In this document: one piece after another, positions 7,283 through 15,759 of the stretch
How positions within the stretch are numbered: the stretch's first letter is position 1
How the letters are laid out: each line of letters starts with the position of its first letter
NCBI GenBank assembly: GCA_031263195.1
Contig: JAISGD010000025.1
Span: 1-44,107, forward strand
Source of the DNA: Campylobacteraceae bacterium
GTDB taxonomy: Bacteria; Campylobacterota; Campylobacteria; Campylobacterales; Campylobacteraceae
Direction of reading: 5' to 3'
Length of the DNA: 44,107 nt
Notes under the pieces: generated by a model
The model's database searches: none
What the model was told of the DNA's origin: nothing
The model's input: only the letters and a program-made list of their open reading frames with translations
Made by a program: the position numbers and the translations under genes

Positions 7283-7864
7283 ATGATAATCCGTAAATTA
7301 TTTAGATTTGAGAATACACATATCGTTCGCGGTTGTTCTACAAAAAGATGCCGCACAAGTATTCACGGGCATTCGTATAAGGTGGAAGTATTTCTTGAGG
7401 CAACAACGCTTGATAATGCGCAAATGGTATATGATTTTGGCTTGATGAAAGGCGGCATGCAGGATTTGATAGAGTCGTTCGACCATTCGGTTACTTTGTG
7501 GGATAAAGACGACAAGGGCTATATTGAAGCTATGAAAAAATATTCGGATAGATGGGTAGAGCTTCCGGTTAGTCCCACTGCGGAACAGTTTGCCAGAGTT
7601 ATATTTTTGATAGTTGATTTGCTTTTGGTAAATACCGTTTTTGTTAATGGTGAGGGCAAGATAAGTGTCAACTCAATCATTGTTCACGAAACAGACAGAG
7701 GTTACGCTAAAGTTGAAGCCAAAGACGTGTATAGTGAAATTATGGGTATCATCAATCCTAACAATATCATTTTTTCCAAAGGCGTTATGGAGGATTGGAC
7801 TGATTGTGATTTGTGGAATAAAGTTCTAAACGGCGAAAAAATCATAAATCCAAAAATAGTTTAA
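7283..7864 (+). CDS. queD: 6-carboxy-5,6,7,8-tetrahydropterin synthase QueD
   Basis: 193 residues, starting at the base after the queE stop. It makes 6-carboxytetrahydropterin from dihydroneopterin triphosphate, the substrate of QueE. Zinc ligands are visible as H13 (ENTHIV) and H28/H30 in IHGHSYKV; the catalytic Cys is probably C23 (KRCRTSIHG). DFGLMKG and FDHSVTLW, with the late HETDRGYAKVE, complete the PTPS/QueD signature. It is longer than E. coli QueD (about 120 residues), as in the long Campylobacterota form with a C-terminal extension. Confidence 0.92.
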   Translation: MIIRKLFRFENTHIVRGCSTKRCRTSIHGHSYKVEVFLEATTLDNAQMVYDFGLMKGGMQDLIESFDHSVTLWDKDDKGYIEAMKKYSDRWVELPVSPTAEQFARVIFLIVDLLLVNTVFVNGEGKISVNSIIVHETDRGYAKVEAKDVYSEIMGIINPNNIIFSKGVMEDWTDCDLWNKVLNGEKIINPKIV

Positions 7865-7875
7865 AAGGAGAAGAG

Positions 7876-8529
7876 ATGAGAAGAGTTGGCGTTATAGCAG
7901 TTGCTTTGATATTATCAGGTTGCGGTGAAACAGACAGCTCAAGCGCACTTGAAGAGATAAATAAAACATCTCAAAATCTTATGAGCAGTATTGAAGAGAC
8001 AACCTTTAAAGCGATCGAAAAAGCGAACGAGATAAGCCAAAAGGTTGAAGAGATTGGGAATGATATAGCCCAAACAGCGGCTCAAACCAAGCAGATAACA
8101 GAAGAGGTATTGCAGGAAGCGGCAGATATGAGTAAAGATATTTTGCAAAAAACCAATGAAACACTCTCAAATATCAGTGAGAAAGCGGATAAAATTATAA
8201 ATGAGGGTACAATTACGATTGATGCGGTAAAGCAAAAAGCAAATGATATGGCTCAAACTGCTACCGCTCCACTGACAAATGCAGATAAGGGCAAAAAACT
8301 TTTCGCTACTTGCATACCATGTCACGGTACAAAGGCTGAAAAATCAGCTGTAAATAAGAGTCAAATCATCAACAAGTGGAGCAGGGAGCAAATCCTAAAA
8401 GCGCTCAGGGGCTATAAAGACGACACATATGGCGGCGCGTTTAAAGCCACAATGATACCTACCGTTAAAAGATTAAGTGATAATGATATGGAAGAGTTGT
8501 CCGCGTATATAGTTAATCTCGGGAAATAG
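7876..8529 (+). CDS. Lipoprotein with coiled coil and C-terminal class I cytochrome c domain
   Basis: 217 residues. The lipobox LILSGC places the lipidated Cys at residue 16. Residues ~20-130 are a long, alanine/glutamate-rich coiled coil. A single cytochrome c domain follows: haem motif CIPCH at 146-150, likely axial Met at 193 (ATMIPTV), and a closing helix DMEELSAYIVNLG. The layout suggests a membrane-tethered haem on a helical stalk in the periplasm, perhaps a small electron carrier. An AAAAGGAGAAGAG ribosome site precedes ATG. Confidence 0.85.
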   Translation: MRRVGVIAVALILSGCGETDSSSALEEINKTSQNLMSSIEETTFKAIEKANEISQKVEEIGNDIAQTAAQTKQITEEVLQEAADMSKDILQKTNETLSNISEKADKIINEGTITIDAVKQKANDMAQTATAPLTNADKGKKLFATCIPCHGTKAEKSAVNKSQIINKWSREQILKALRGYKDDTYGGAFKATMIPTVKRLSDNDMEELSAYIVNLGK

Positions 8530-8530
8530 T

Positions 8531-8926
8531 ATGGACGATACGATAGATCTTGTGAAGAGTATTTTATCATTTAGTTTTTTTGCCTTTATTGTAACGGCGT
8601 TGATAGGGTTCATACTATTTTGTCTTGCAAATAAAACAGCTGTTCTGCGAAAATACTTCCGTGCTGTAATGCCGGTATATTATATGTTTTTAGCATTTAT
8701 ATTTTTATGCATTCTTTTGTTATTGGCATTTAAAGGATTTCGGATAACGATTGCGGAGAGTGTCGCAATTATCGCGTGGATATGCGTTTTATCCGGAGCG
8801 ATAACGGCCTACAGGCTTAGCAAAAAAAATAATGAGAAATTTGGAAGTTTTACCGCCAGGAAGTATGCGTTTGATATTGTTATTTGCTTTATTGTCTATC
8901 TTTTATGGGTTGGCAGAGTCATTTAA
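8531..8926 (+). CDS. Small integral membrane protein, unknown function
   Basis: 131 residues with four predicted membrane helices (about 10-31, 46-66, 72-92 and 110-128). It begins one base after the cytochrome gene and its TAA overlaps the rsmE ATG (TAATG), so the three genes are probably co-transcribed. No conserved motif is recognised. Confidence 0.75.
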   Translation: MDDTIDLVKSILSFSFFAFIVTALIGFILFCLANKTAVLRKYFRAVMPVYYMFLAFIFLCILLLLAFKGFRITIAESVAIIAWICVLSGAITAYRLSKKNNEKFGSFTARKYAFDIVICFIVYLLWVGRVI

Positions 8927-9597
8927 TGCAGTTTTTGTATCACGAAAAAGCAGGCGAAGAGAGGATTGTTATAGAAGGCGAGAGTTTTACACATCTATTC
9001 AAATCTCGAAGAAGCAGTGCGAAAAAACCGCTGAAAGTGTGCAATTTGCGGGATAAATTTTTATATTTATATGAAATTATATCAATCAACAGGCGCGCCG
9101 CCGAATGTGTTTTAATTAAAAAAAATGTTTTGGAAAATAAAACGCAAAAACCTCTTTGGATAGCGTGGAGCGTAGTAGAGCCAAAAGTGGTAGAAAAAAC
9201 GCTGCCGTTTTTGAATGAGATAGGTGTTCAAAAGGTAATATTCGTATATACAAAGTTTTCACAGCGCTCTTTCACGATAGATATTGCGCGGCTTAAAAGA
9301 ATAGTTATAAATTCATGCGAACAATGCGGCAGATATGACATAATGGATTTTGAGATAATAGGTTCATTGGAAGAATTTACACAAAAATATGATAATTTTG
9401 CAGTTGTGGATTTTTCGCCGAACAGGCTTAGCGATATAAAAAATCCGCCGTACATTTGGTTTGTAGGTTGTGAAGCGGGATTTAGCGAAGAAGAGAGGCA
9501 AATGCTTAAAAATCGCCCTGTTATAGGCTTTGACAGTAGAAATATTTTAAAGAGTGAAAGCGCTGTTATGGCAATTGGCGTGAAAATTCTTCTGTAA
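8926..9597 (+). CDS. rsmE: 16S rRNA (uracil-1498-N3)-methyltransferase RsmE
   Basis: 223 residues read from ATG 8926 (MQFLYHEKAGEERIVIEGE), the start that matches the family; an upstream in-frame ATG at 8884 lies inside the preceding gene. A PUA-like N-terminal domain (ESFTHLFKSRR) is followed by a SPOUT knot: KVIFVYTKFSQRS, EQCGRYDIM, WFVGCEAGFSEEE and the C-terminal ILKSESAVMAIGVKILL. RsmE methylates U1498 of 16S rRNA on the assembled 30S subunit. It overlaps the membrane-protein gene by one base. Confidence 0.93.
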   Translation: MQFLYHEKAGEERIVIEGESFTHLFKSRRSSAKKPLKVCNLRDKFLYLYEIISINRRAAECVLIKKNVLENKTQKPLWIAWSVVEPKVVEKTLPFLNEIGVQKVIFVYTKFSQRSFTIDIARLKRIVINSCEQCGRYDIMDFEIIGSLEEFTQKYDNFAVVDFSPNRLSDIKNPPYIWFVGCEAGFSEEERQMLKNRPVIGFDSRNILKSESAVMAIGVKILL

Positions 9598-9600
9598 ATA

Positions 9601-9629
9601 TTGAAATATCATAAACTTTTTGCTATAAT
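9601..9629 (+). promoter_or_regulatory. Sigma-70-type promoter for rpmE
   Basis: TTGAAA at 9601-9606 and TATAAT at 9624-9629 are separated by exactly 17 bases. They lie just after the rsmE stop and about 45 bases before the rpmE ATG. This gives the ribosomal protein gene its own promoter rather than read-through from rsmE. Confidence 0.6.
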
Positions 9630-9673
9630 CACCAGTTTTTTATACAAAAAAGTTGAAAATAAAGGAAAATTTA

Positions 9674-9874
9674 ATGAAAAAAGAGATTCATCCACAATAT
9701 GTAGAATGTACGGTTGTTTGCGCTTGCGGCAACACCTTTACAACGATGTCCAACAAAAAAGATATGAGAATAGATATCTGCAGCGCTTGCCATCCGTTTT
9801 TTACCGGCAGCGAGAAAATCATTGATTCTGCGGGACGCGTGGAAAAATTTAAGAAAAAATACAATATGCAATAA
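9674..9874 (+). CDS. rpmE: 50S ribosomal protein L31
   Basis: 66 residues from ATG 9674 ([20 protein letters not shown]), preceded by AAAGGA. Cys residues in CTVVCACG and ICSACHPF are zinc ligands, so this is the zinc-containing type-A L31, not the C-minus paralogue. The ending [10 protein letters not shown] is typical. Its TAA overlaps the rsmI ATG by one base. Confidence 0.96.
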   Translation: MKKEIHPQYVECTVVCACGNTFTTMSNKKDMRIDICSACHPFFTGSEKIIDSAGRVEKFKKKYNMQ

Positions 9875-10689
9875 TGTTGTACTTTATTCCTACGCCAATA
9901 GGAAATCTTGAAGATATAACCTTAAGGAGTCTTAAGCTCCTTCTTGCCGTTCCGACTATTTTTTGCGAAGATACAAGAGTTGCAAAAAAACTGATCCGTC
10001 TTTTAAAAGAGCGTTTTGGTAACCATGATGATACAAAACAGAGGTTTATACCTCTCCATTCCCACAATGAGCAAGATATAATAAATAGTTTAAATATTGA
10101 CGATTTTTTATCACTTGACACAGCCTGTATAAGTGATGCGGGAATGCCGTGCATTAGTGATCCTGGCATATTATTGGTGAAATTTGCCCAACAAAACGAT
10201 ATCCCTTATGAAGTGCTGCCGGGAGCTAACGCTGCTCTGCTGGCTTTAATTGCAAGTGGACTTGCGGAAAAAAATTTTTACTTTCATGGGTTTTTACCTC
10301 ATAAAAAAGAAGCGCGTATAGAGGAATTACGGGAGATTTTACTGCTTAAATATAGCAGTGTGCTTTATGAGTCAACTCATAGGGTTTTGCAACTCTCTGT
10401 CGAGCTTGCTGAACTTGCCCCTCAAAGAGTTATTTATTTAATAAAAGAAGCTACTAAAATGCATGAAACTCATTATAAGGGTACTGCTTTGGAGTTAGTG
10501 CAAAAGTTAAAAAAAGCGAATCTAAACGGCGAATGGACTATCGTGATAGAAAAAAGCGGACAAAAAAGAGGCGGGGTTTTGAACGAAGATGATATTTTAC
10601 CGCTTTCATTGCCGCCAAAGCAAAAAGCTAAACTTTTAGCGAGATTGAGAGGCAGCAGTATTAAAGAAGAGTACGACAAGCTAAAATAA
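9874..10689 (+). CDS. rsmI: 16S rRNA (cytidine-1402-2'-O)-methyltransferase RsmI
   Basis: 271 residues. The N-terminus LYFIPTPIGNLEDITLRSL, FCEDTRVAKKL, and the SAM loop DAGMPCISDPG (commonly DAGTPGISDPG) identify the RsmI tetrapyrrole-methylase-like fold. VLPGANAALLALIASGL and FHGFLPHKK complete the active site. With RsmH it gives m4Cm1402 in the ribosomal P site. It is cotranscribed with rpmE (TAATG overlap). Confidence 0.95.
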   Translation: MLYFIPTPIGNLEDITLRSLKLLLAVPTIFCEDTRVAKKLIRLLKERFGNHDDTKQRFIPLHSHNEQDIINSLNIDDFLSLDTACISDAGMPCISDPGILLVKFAQQNDIPYEVLPGANAALLALIASGLAEKNFYFHGFLPHKKEARIEELREILLLKYSSVLYESTHRVLQLSVELAELAPQRVIYLIKEATKMHETHYKGTALELVQKLKKANLNGEWTIVIEKSGQKRGGVLNEDDILPLSLPPKQKAKLLARLRGSSIKEEYDKLK

Positions 10690-10724
10690 TCTCGCGAAAA
10701 TGCGTCGTAAGAGCTTTTTTTAAG

Positions 10725-10747
10725 AGATTTTAAGATAAAATCTTTTT
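10725..10747 (+). terminator. Short hairpin plus T-run between rsmI and rlmB (possible weak terminator or leaderless promoter)
   Basis: AGATTTTA (10725-10732) and TAAAATCT (10736-10743) form a perfect 8-bp stem with a 3-base loop, followed by a run of Ts up to 10747. The rlmB ATG lies at 10749, so no Shine-Dalgarno sequence fits in between. The inner GATAAAAT could instead serve as a -10 box for a leaderless rlmB transcript. The stem is AT-only apart from two GC pairs, so termination would be weak. Confidence 0.3.
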
Positions 10748-10748
10748 C

Positions 10749-11432
10749 ATGTTAATTTACGGCAAACAACTTTTTTTATATATATTAGAACAGTATCCGA
10801 AGCGGATTTTAGGTGTTTATTTGGCCAAAGAGTGTGACAAAAAGTTGTTTTCAAAGATAGTGAAACTAAACGTCAAGATAGAACGATTGGATGAAAAAAA
10901 AGCTCAAGCATTAGCCAGAGGTGGTAATCATCAAGGGTTTCTCGCCGATATTGAGCCGATTTTAGAGGTTTCACTCTCACGATTGAAGAGTGAGAATTTT
11001 TTAGTCATGCTTTGCGGCGTTACCGATATGGGCAATATAGGCGCAATTATCAGGAGTGCTTATGCATTTGGGGCGGGCGGGATTGTCATTTGTGGGTTAA
11101 AAGAGCTCAAAATAGAGAATCTTATCCGTACGTCGAGTGCAGCAGCGTTTGAACTTCCCATATGTGCAGTGCAAAATGCAGCGGACGCTATAAATGATTT
11201 GAAACTTTCGGGGTTTAGTATTTACGGAGCGGATATGGCTGGAGAGAGCGCTAAAGATATAGAGTTTAGCAAGAAGATGGTTTTGATTTTGGGCAGTGAA
11301 GGAGAAGGGCTTCCACGCCGCCTCCTTGACAAATGTGATAAAAGCGTGTGCATTAAAATGGCTAATGGATTTGACTCTTTAAATGTTAGCGCGGCTGCCG
11401 CAGTTTTATTTGATAGGATATATAATGGATAG
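10749..11432 (+). CDS. rlmB: TrmH-family 23S rRNA (guanosine-2251-2'-O)-methyltransferase RlmB
   Basis: 227 residues. An N-terminal substrate-binding domain (LIYGKQLFLYILEQYPKR) precedes a SPOUT domain with the three TrmH motifs: VTDMGNIGAIIRSAYAFGA, ILGSEGEGLPR and IKMANGFDSLNVSAAAAVL. RlmB methylates G2251 in the ribosomal P loop. The N-terminal match makes ATG 10749 the right start although it has no ribosome site (see the hairpin entry). It overlaps the next gene by 8 bases. Confidence 0.92.
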   Translation: MLIYGKQLFLYILEQYPKRILGVYLAKECDKKLFSKIVKLNVKIERLDEKKAQALARGGNHQGFLADIEPILEVSLSRLKSENFLVMLCGVTDMGNIGAIIRSAYAFGAGGIVICGLKELKIENLIRTSSAAAFELPICAVQNAADAINDLKLSGFSIYGADMAGESAKDIEFSKKMVLILGSEGEGLPRRLLDKCDKSVCIKMANGFDSLNVSAAAAVLFDRIYNG

Positions 11433-12249
11433 CATTAAAGCGTTAGAAAAGATAGGGCTTAAAGAAGTTTCAAGAAAAACTTATATTGAGTTGAGTTATC
11501 TTAAATTGATGGCAGAAAGGGATTTTGCAAAACTTAACCGCATCAAAACGCTTGGTTTTGTGAAAATCATTAAACGCGAATGCGGCATAGACATGAGTGA
11601 CTGGGTAGAGGAATTTGAAATATACCTGCAAGAACAATCTAACAACTCCGAAATTAAAAACAAAGAGTTTTTGACGTCTGAAAGATGGTATGCGGATAGC
11701 CGAAAAAGGTTCTATGTGATAGCCGCCGTACTTGTTTTGATAATCATCATAGCTATTTTTTATTTGTTTCTTAAAGGGCGTACGGCTTATGTGGAAGATG
11801 TCTCTTCCTACACCAATATAGTTATAACAAACGAATCTTTACAAAGTGATAAAGATGATACCAAAACCGAAGAGACAAAAGAAGCAATAAAAAACAGCGA
11901 ACCTAATGAAGAAATTGTTGAAGATTCTCCTGTAGTTGAGCAAAATCCGTCCACTAAATCGATAAATAAGCAGACAGTTATAGTGCCGAATATTGAGATT
12001 TGGGTCGGCATGATAGACCTTAGTACTTTCAAAAGAAATACATATCTGCAAAATAGCGATATTAAACTTGATACGACTAAAGAACAGATTATTGTAACCG
12101 GACACGGCGATTTTAGTTTAAGGGCAGACAACGAGATAATAAAAAGTTTTAATCCTCAAAATATGATCTATCTGCATATACAAAACGGCGAGGTTAAACA
12201 GATAAGCGAAGATGAGTTTATACTACTTAACAGAGGTAAAATTTGGTAA
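11425..12249 (+). CDS. RodZ-like protein: cytoplasmic helix-turn-helix, one membrane helix, periplasmic domain
   Basis: 274 residues from ATG 11425. Residues ~1-60 (LKEVSRKTYIELSYLKLMAE then DFAKLNRIKTLGFVKIIKRE) follow the RodZ/HTH_25 pattern. Residues ~95-114 are one membrane helix (FYVIAAVLVLIIIIAIFYLF). A Glu/Lys/Ser-rich linker follows, then a C-terminal beta-rich periplasmic domain (IEIWVGMIDL, IIVTGHGDFSLRADN) like the RodZ/DUF4115 tail. A role in MreB-linked cell shape is inferred from the architecture. It overlaps the following gene by 7 bases. Confidence 0.78.
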   Translation: MDSIKALEKIGLKEVSRKTYIELSYLKLMAERDFAKLNRIKTLGFVKIIKRECGIDMSDWVEEFEIYLQEQSNNSEIKNKEFLTSERWYADSRKRFYVIAAVLVLIIIIAIFYLFLKGRTAYVEDVSSYTNIVITNESLQSDKDDTKTEETKEAIKNSEPNEEIVEDSPVVEQNPSTKSINKQTVIVPNIEIWVGMIDLSTFKRNTYLQNSDIKLDTTKEQIIVTGHGDFSLRADNEIIKSFNPQNMIYLHIQNGEVKQISEDEFILLNRGKIW

Positions 12250-13052
12250 AATATCTTTTTTTAGCCATATTATGCGTTGGCGCGCTTTTCGCAAATGCAG
12301 CTCTGGACAAGGCGAATAGTTTTGCGAATATAAACGTTGCGTCATCAAAGAACCTCATTACATTTTTATTTCAAAATGAGGAGAAATATCTTGATAAAAA
12401 CGGCAATATAGATTCTATCCTTGTGTTAAAAACACTCAAAGATAACTCTCTTTTAGAACTTTACTCCAAAGAGCCGAAAGAGTTTGAACTGACTTTTATC
12501 ACCAAGCAAAATCCTCTACTTTTTATACGTATCATTACAGAGTCGCTAAACTCGATGGGATATAACTTTTTTATAACTAAAAAGGCTGTCAAAACACCTG
12601 AAGAGTTTGTCTGGACTATCTCTTTGTCTACACAGAGTGTTCCAAATCCGCTGCTGTTGAACGATAACCTTAAAGCGCATGATGCTGCGATTTTGGATAT
12701 AGAAAAAAAGAGCGAAAATTGGATGTATAAGATTGACGTGAGTAACGCGAAAATCGATACCATACCTATAGTTACTAAAACAAGGACAAATCTTAAAAAG
12801 CCGTTAGTACCGTATATTATAGCAATAAATGCCAATATAGATACGATAACTTTTTGGGCTCATATATCCGATTATTGGTCTCCCAAAATAAGTTTTTATA
12901 CTCAAAATCTGCAGCTTATCAAAATGGTAGAAGAGGATAAAAAAACGCAAACTATGAAATTGAAACCGCCAAAAACCGCCGCATATATGAAAATTGAGGA
13001 TAAATATACGCTCGAGAATATCAAGCGCGGATTGAGCATTTTAATTGAATAG
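12243..13052 (+). CDS. Exported protein of unknown function
   Basis: 269 residues. The start is TTG at 12243, about 6 bases after AGAGG, inside the end of the preceding gene. A clear signal peptide (VKYLFLAILCVGALFANA) is followed by a protein with a helical first half (SSKNLITFLFQNEEKYLD) and a beta-rich second half. No catalytic motif or lipobox is seen. Coupling to the RodZ-like gene suggests a periplasmic partner in envelope work, but this is inference. Confidence 0.8.
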   Translation: MVKYLFLAILCVGALFANAALDKANSFANINVASSKNLITFLFQNEEKYLDKNGNIDSILVLKTLKDNSLLELYSKEPKEFELTFITKQNPLLFIRIITESLNSMGYNFFITKKAVKTPEEFVWTISLSTQSVPNPLLLNDNLKAHDAAILDIEKKSENWMYKIDVSNAKIDTIPIVTKTRTNLKKPLVPYIIAINANIDTITFWAHISDYWSPKISFYTQNLQLIKMVEEDKKTQTMKLKPPKTAAYMKIEDKYTLENIKRGLSILIE

Positions 13053-13072
13053 CAGACAACAAAGGATAAAAA

Positions 13073-14290
13073 ATGTTTGAAGAGATAAGATTTAATACGA
13101 TTGAGCGTTTGCCAAATTATGTATTTGCGGTTATTAACGAGCTAAAATTAAAAGCACGCAGAGCAGGCGAGGATATTATAGATTTTTCAATGGGTAATCC
13201 CGATGGCAGAACGCCGCAGCATATCATAGATAAACTCATGGAGTCCGCCAACAAATCAAAAACGCACGGTTATTCTGCGAGTATGGGTATTTATAAATTA
13301 CGTCTTGCTATTTGCAATTGGTACAAAAGACGTTACGATGTAGATATTGACCCTGATACCGAAGCGATAGTTTCGCTTGGCAGTAAAGAGGGTTTTGCGC
13401 ACCTTGTACAGGCTATTACCAATCCTGGAGATGTCGCTGTAGTGCCTGATCCGGCATATCCTATTCACTTTTACGCTTTTATATTAGCCGGTGGGAATGT
13501 ACACAAGATAAATTTGGATTTTGATGATAATTTCGAACTTGACTCAAAGAGTTTTTTTACAAAACTTAAAGAGACTTTTGACAAATCTGTCCCACGTCCG
13601 AAATATGTAGTCGTAAATTTTCCGCATAATCCTACTACCGTTACAGTAGATAAGAGCTTTTATGAGGAGCTTGTTGCTTTAGCCAAAAAGGAGCGTTTTT
13701 ATATTATAAGTGATATTGCTTATGCGGATTTAACATATGACGGTTACAAGACGCCTTCAATTTTTGAAGTTGAAGGTGCGAAAGATGTGGCAGTAGAGAG
13801 TTTCACTCTTTCAAAAAGCTATAATATGGCAGGCTGGAGAGTAGGCTTCATAGTAGGCAACAAAAGACTCATAGGCGCGGTTAAAAAGATAAAATCGTGG
13901 CTTGATTATGGTATTTTCACACCTATTCAGGTTGCTTCAACAGTCGCACTTGACGGTCCGCAAGAGTGTATAGAAGAGATAAAGACTGTCTATCAAAAAA
14001 GGCGCGATGTGCTTTGCGAGGCGTTTGAAGCCGCGGGCTGGAGTATCAAAAAGCCGCGCTCTACGATGTTTATATGGGCGAGATTACCGAAAGCGGCACA
14101 ACATCTGGGAAGCCTTGAGTTTTCAAAACAGCTTTTAACGGAGGCTAAGGTCGCCATAAGTCCGGGGGTTGGTTTTGGTGAACACGGCGAAGGATATGTG
14201 AGAATAGCTCTTATAGAGAATGAAAACCGTATCCGTCAAGCCGCCAGAAATATCAAAAAATATCTTAATTCGTTAGAGAAAAAAGCATGA
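13073..14290 (+). CDS. alaC: Class I/II aminotransferase, AlaC-like
   Basis: 405 residues. The N-terminus RLPNYVFAVINELKLKARRA and the next GEDIIDFSMGNPDGRTP match E. coli AlaC (glutamate-pyruvate aminotransferase) closely. The PLP lysine lies in TLSKSYNMAGWRVGF, and NFPHNPTTV and SDIAYADLTYDG complete the fold type I pocket. It overlaps homoserine dehydrogenase by ATGA. That context leaves open a role in aspartate-family or diaminopimelate transamination (DapL-like) rather than alanine only. The symbol is by similarity; the substrate is unproven. Confidence 0.85.
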   Translation: MFEEIRFNTIERLPNYVFAVINELKLKARRAGEDIIDFSMGNPDGRTPQHIIDKLMESANKSKTHGYSASMGIYKLRLAICNWYKRRYDVDIDPDTEAIVSLGSKEGFAHLVQAITNPGDVAVVPDPAYPIHFYAFILAGGNVHKINLDFDDNFELDSKSFFTKLKETFDKSVPRPKYVVVNFPHNPTTVTVDKSFYEELVALAKKERFYIISDIAYADLTYDGYKTPSIFEVEGAKDVAVESFTLSKSYNMAGWRVGFIVGNKRLIGAVKKIKSWLDYGIFTPIQVASTVALDGPQECIEEIKTVYQKRRDVLCEAFEAAGWSIKKPRSTMFIWARLPKAAQHLGSLEFSKQLLTEAKVAISPGVGFGEHGEGYVRIALIENENRIRQAARNIKKYLNSLEKKA

Positions 14291-15561
14291 TAAAAGTTGC
14301 TGTTTTAGGTGTGGGTACGGTAGGTTCAAGCGTCATTAAAATTTTGGAGAAAAATGCGAAAATTATAGAAGCAAGAAGTGGAAAAAAAATAATTCCAGTT
14401 ATAGGCGTTGTTAGGGATTTATCTAAAAAGAGGGATGTAAATATCCCTTTGACAGACAACCTCCAAAGTGTTATAGAGCGCGATGACATAGATGTTTATG
14501 TAGAGCTTATGGGTGGCGTGGATGGAGCGTTTACAGTTGTAAAAGAGATTTTGGGGCGCGGTAAAAATGTCGTAACTGCTAATAAAGCGATGCTTGCATA
14601 CCACAGATATGATTTACAAAAGGCTGCGAAAAAAGCAACAATAGGCTTTGAGGCTTCAGTCGCGGGCGGCATACCTATCATAAAAGCTTTACGTGAGGGA
14701 CTTAGTGCTAATCATATAAATGCTATTAAAGGTATTATGAATGGTACTTGCAACTTTATACTTACAAAAATGATGAATGAGAAAGGGAATTTTGCGGATG
14801 TGCTTAAAGAGGCACAGGCATTAGGTTATGCAGAAGCTGATCCTACATTTGATGTAGGCGGATTTGATGCTGCGCATAAACTTTTGATACTCTCATCCAT
14901 CGCATATGGCATAGATGCAAAACCTGAAGATATTTTGATAGAGGGTATTGAGAATATCGAGAGCGAAGATATCTATTTTGCCAAAGAGTTTGAGTATGTT
15001 ATAAAGCTTATTGGTATCGCTAAGAAAAAATGCAGTAAAGTAGAGCTTAGAGTTCATCCGGCGCTCATTCCGCAAGAAGAGATGATAGCTAAAGTTAACG
15101 GCGTTATGAACGGTATTAGCTTGATAGGCGATTTTGTTGGAGAGACTATGTATTACGGTGCAGGTGCAGGTGGAGACGCTACGGCAAGCGCAGTGGTAGC
15201 AGATTTGGTAGATATAGCCAGAGAAGGACACTCTCCTATGCTCGGTTTCAAAGAACCGCTTGAAAGCGGCAGGTTAACGCTTATGCCTAAAGATGAGGTT
15301 GAGACACGATATTACTTTAGGGTAAAAGTTAAAGATGAGATAGGAGTTCTTGCTAAAATCGCCGCTATTTTGGAGAGTTCGCAAATTTCTATTGAGAGTT
15401 TTTTGCAAAAAAACGAAACCAAAACATCAGCTTTTACAACAATCTTTTTTGCAACTCACAAATGCAAAGAGGCAAATATTCAAAAAGCGCTTAAAGAGAT
15501 AGAAAGAATGCCGTTTGTATTGGGTAAAACAAATATGCTAAGAATAGAGGCAAATGGTTAG
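14287..15561 (+). CDS. hom: Homoserine dehydrogenase with C-terminal ACT domain
   Basis: 424 residues. It reduces aspartate semialdehyde to homoserine for threonine and methionine. A Rossmann start (IKVAVLGVGTVGSSVIKIL), the substrate segment GKNVVTANKAMLA and the central GIMNGTCNFILTKM and AEADPTFDVGGFDAAHK are diagnostic. The last ~80 residues (YFRVKVKDEIGVLAKIAAIL) are an ACT domain for feedback control, probably by threonine. It is monofunctional, with no aspartokinase fusion. Start overlaps the aminotransferase stop. Confidence 0.96.
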   Translation: MIKVAVLGVGTVGSSVIKILEKNAKIIEARSGKKIIPVIGVVRDLSKKRDVNIPLTDNLQSVIERDDIDVYVELMGGVDGAFTVVKEILGRGKNVVTANKAMLAYHRYDLQKAAKKATIGFEASVAGGIPIIKALREGLSANHINAIKGIMNGTCNFILTKMMNEKGNFADVLKEAQALGYAEADPTFDVGGFDAAHKLLILSSIAYGIDAKPEDILIEGIENIESEDIYFAKEFEYVIKLIGIAKKKCSKVELRVHPALIPQEEMIAKVNGVMNGISLIGDFVGETMYYGAGAGGDATASAVVADLVDIAREGHSPMLGFKEPLESGRLTLMPKDEVETRYYFRVKVKDEIGVLAKIAAILESSQISIESFLQKNETKTSAFTTIFFATHKCKEANIQKALKEIERMPFVLGKTNMLRIEANG

Positions 15562-15759
15562 TGCACACTATTGAGCTAAACGTAAAAAAGTGTTGAAATA
15601 AGACTTTTTTAACAGAATAGTGAAATTAGTATTTCTGCTTTACGGTAAAAAATTTGTTTTTTGTCGCTTTCCTGAAAACGCTAATTGATTTTAATCGTTT
15701 AATTTGCAAGAGGAGCTGTTTTTTATTTTATAAATCGTCAATTCTATTTAAGATTTTCA

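Noticed and set aside
15584-15610. AAAAAAGT...ACTTTTTT as a terminator after hom
   Set aside because: The stem is almost pure A:T with an 11-base loop, so it would hardly form; the 200-base gap between hom and the response regulator gene shows nothing stronger.
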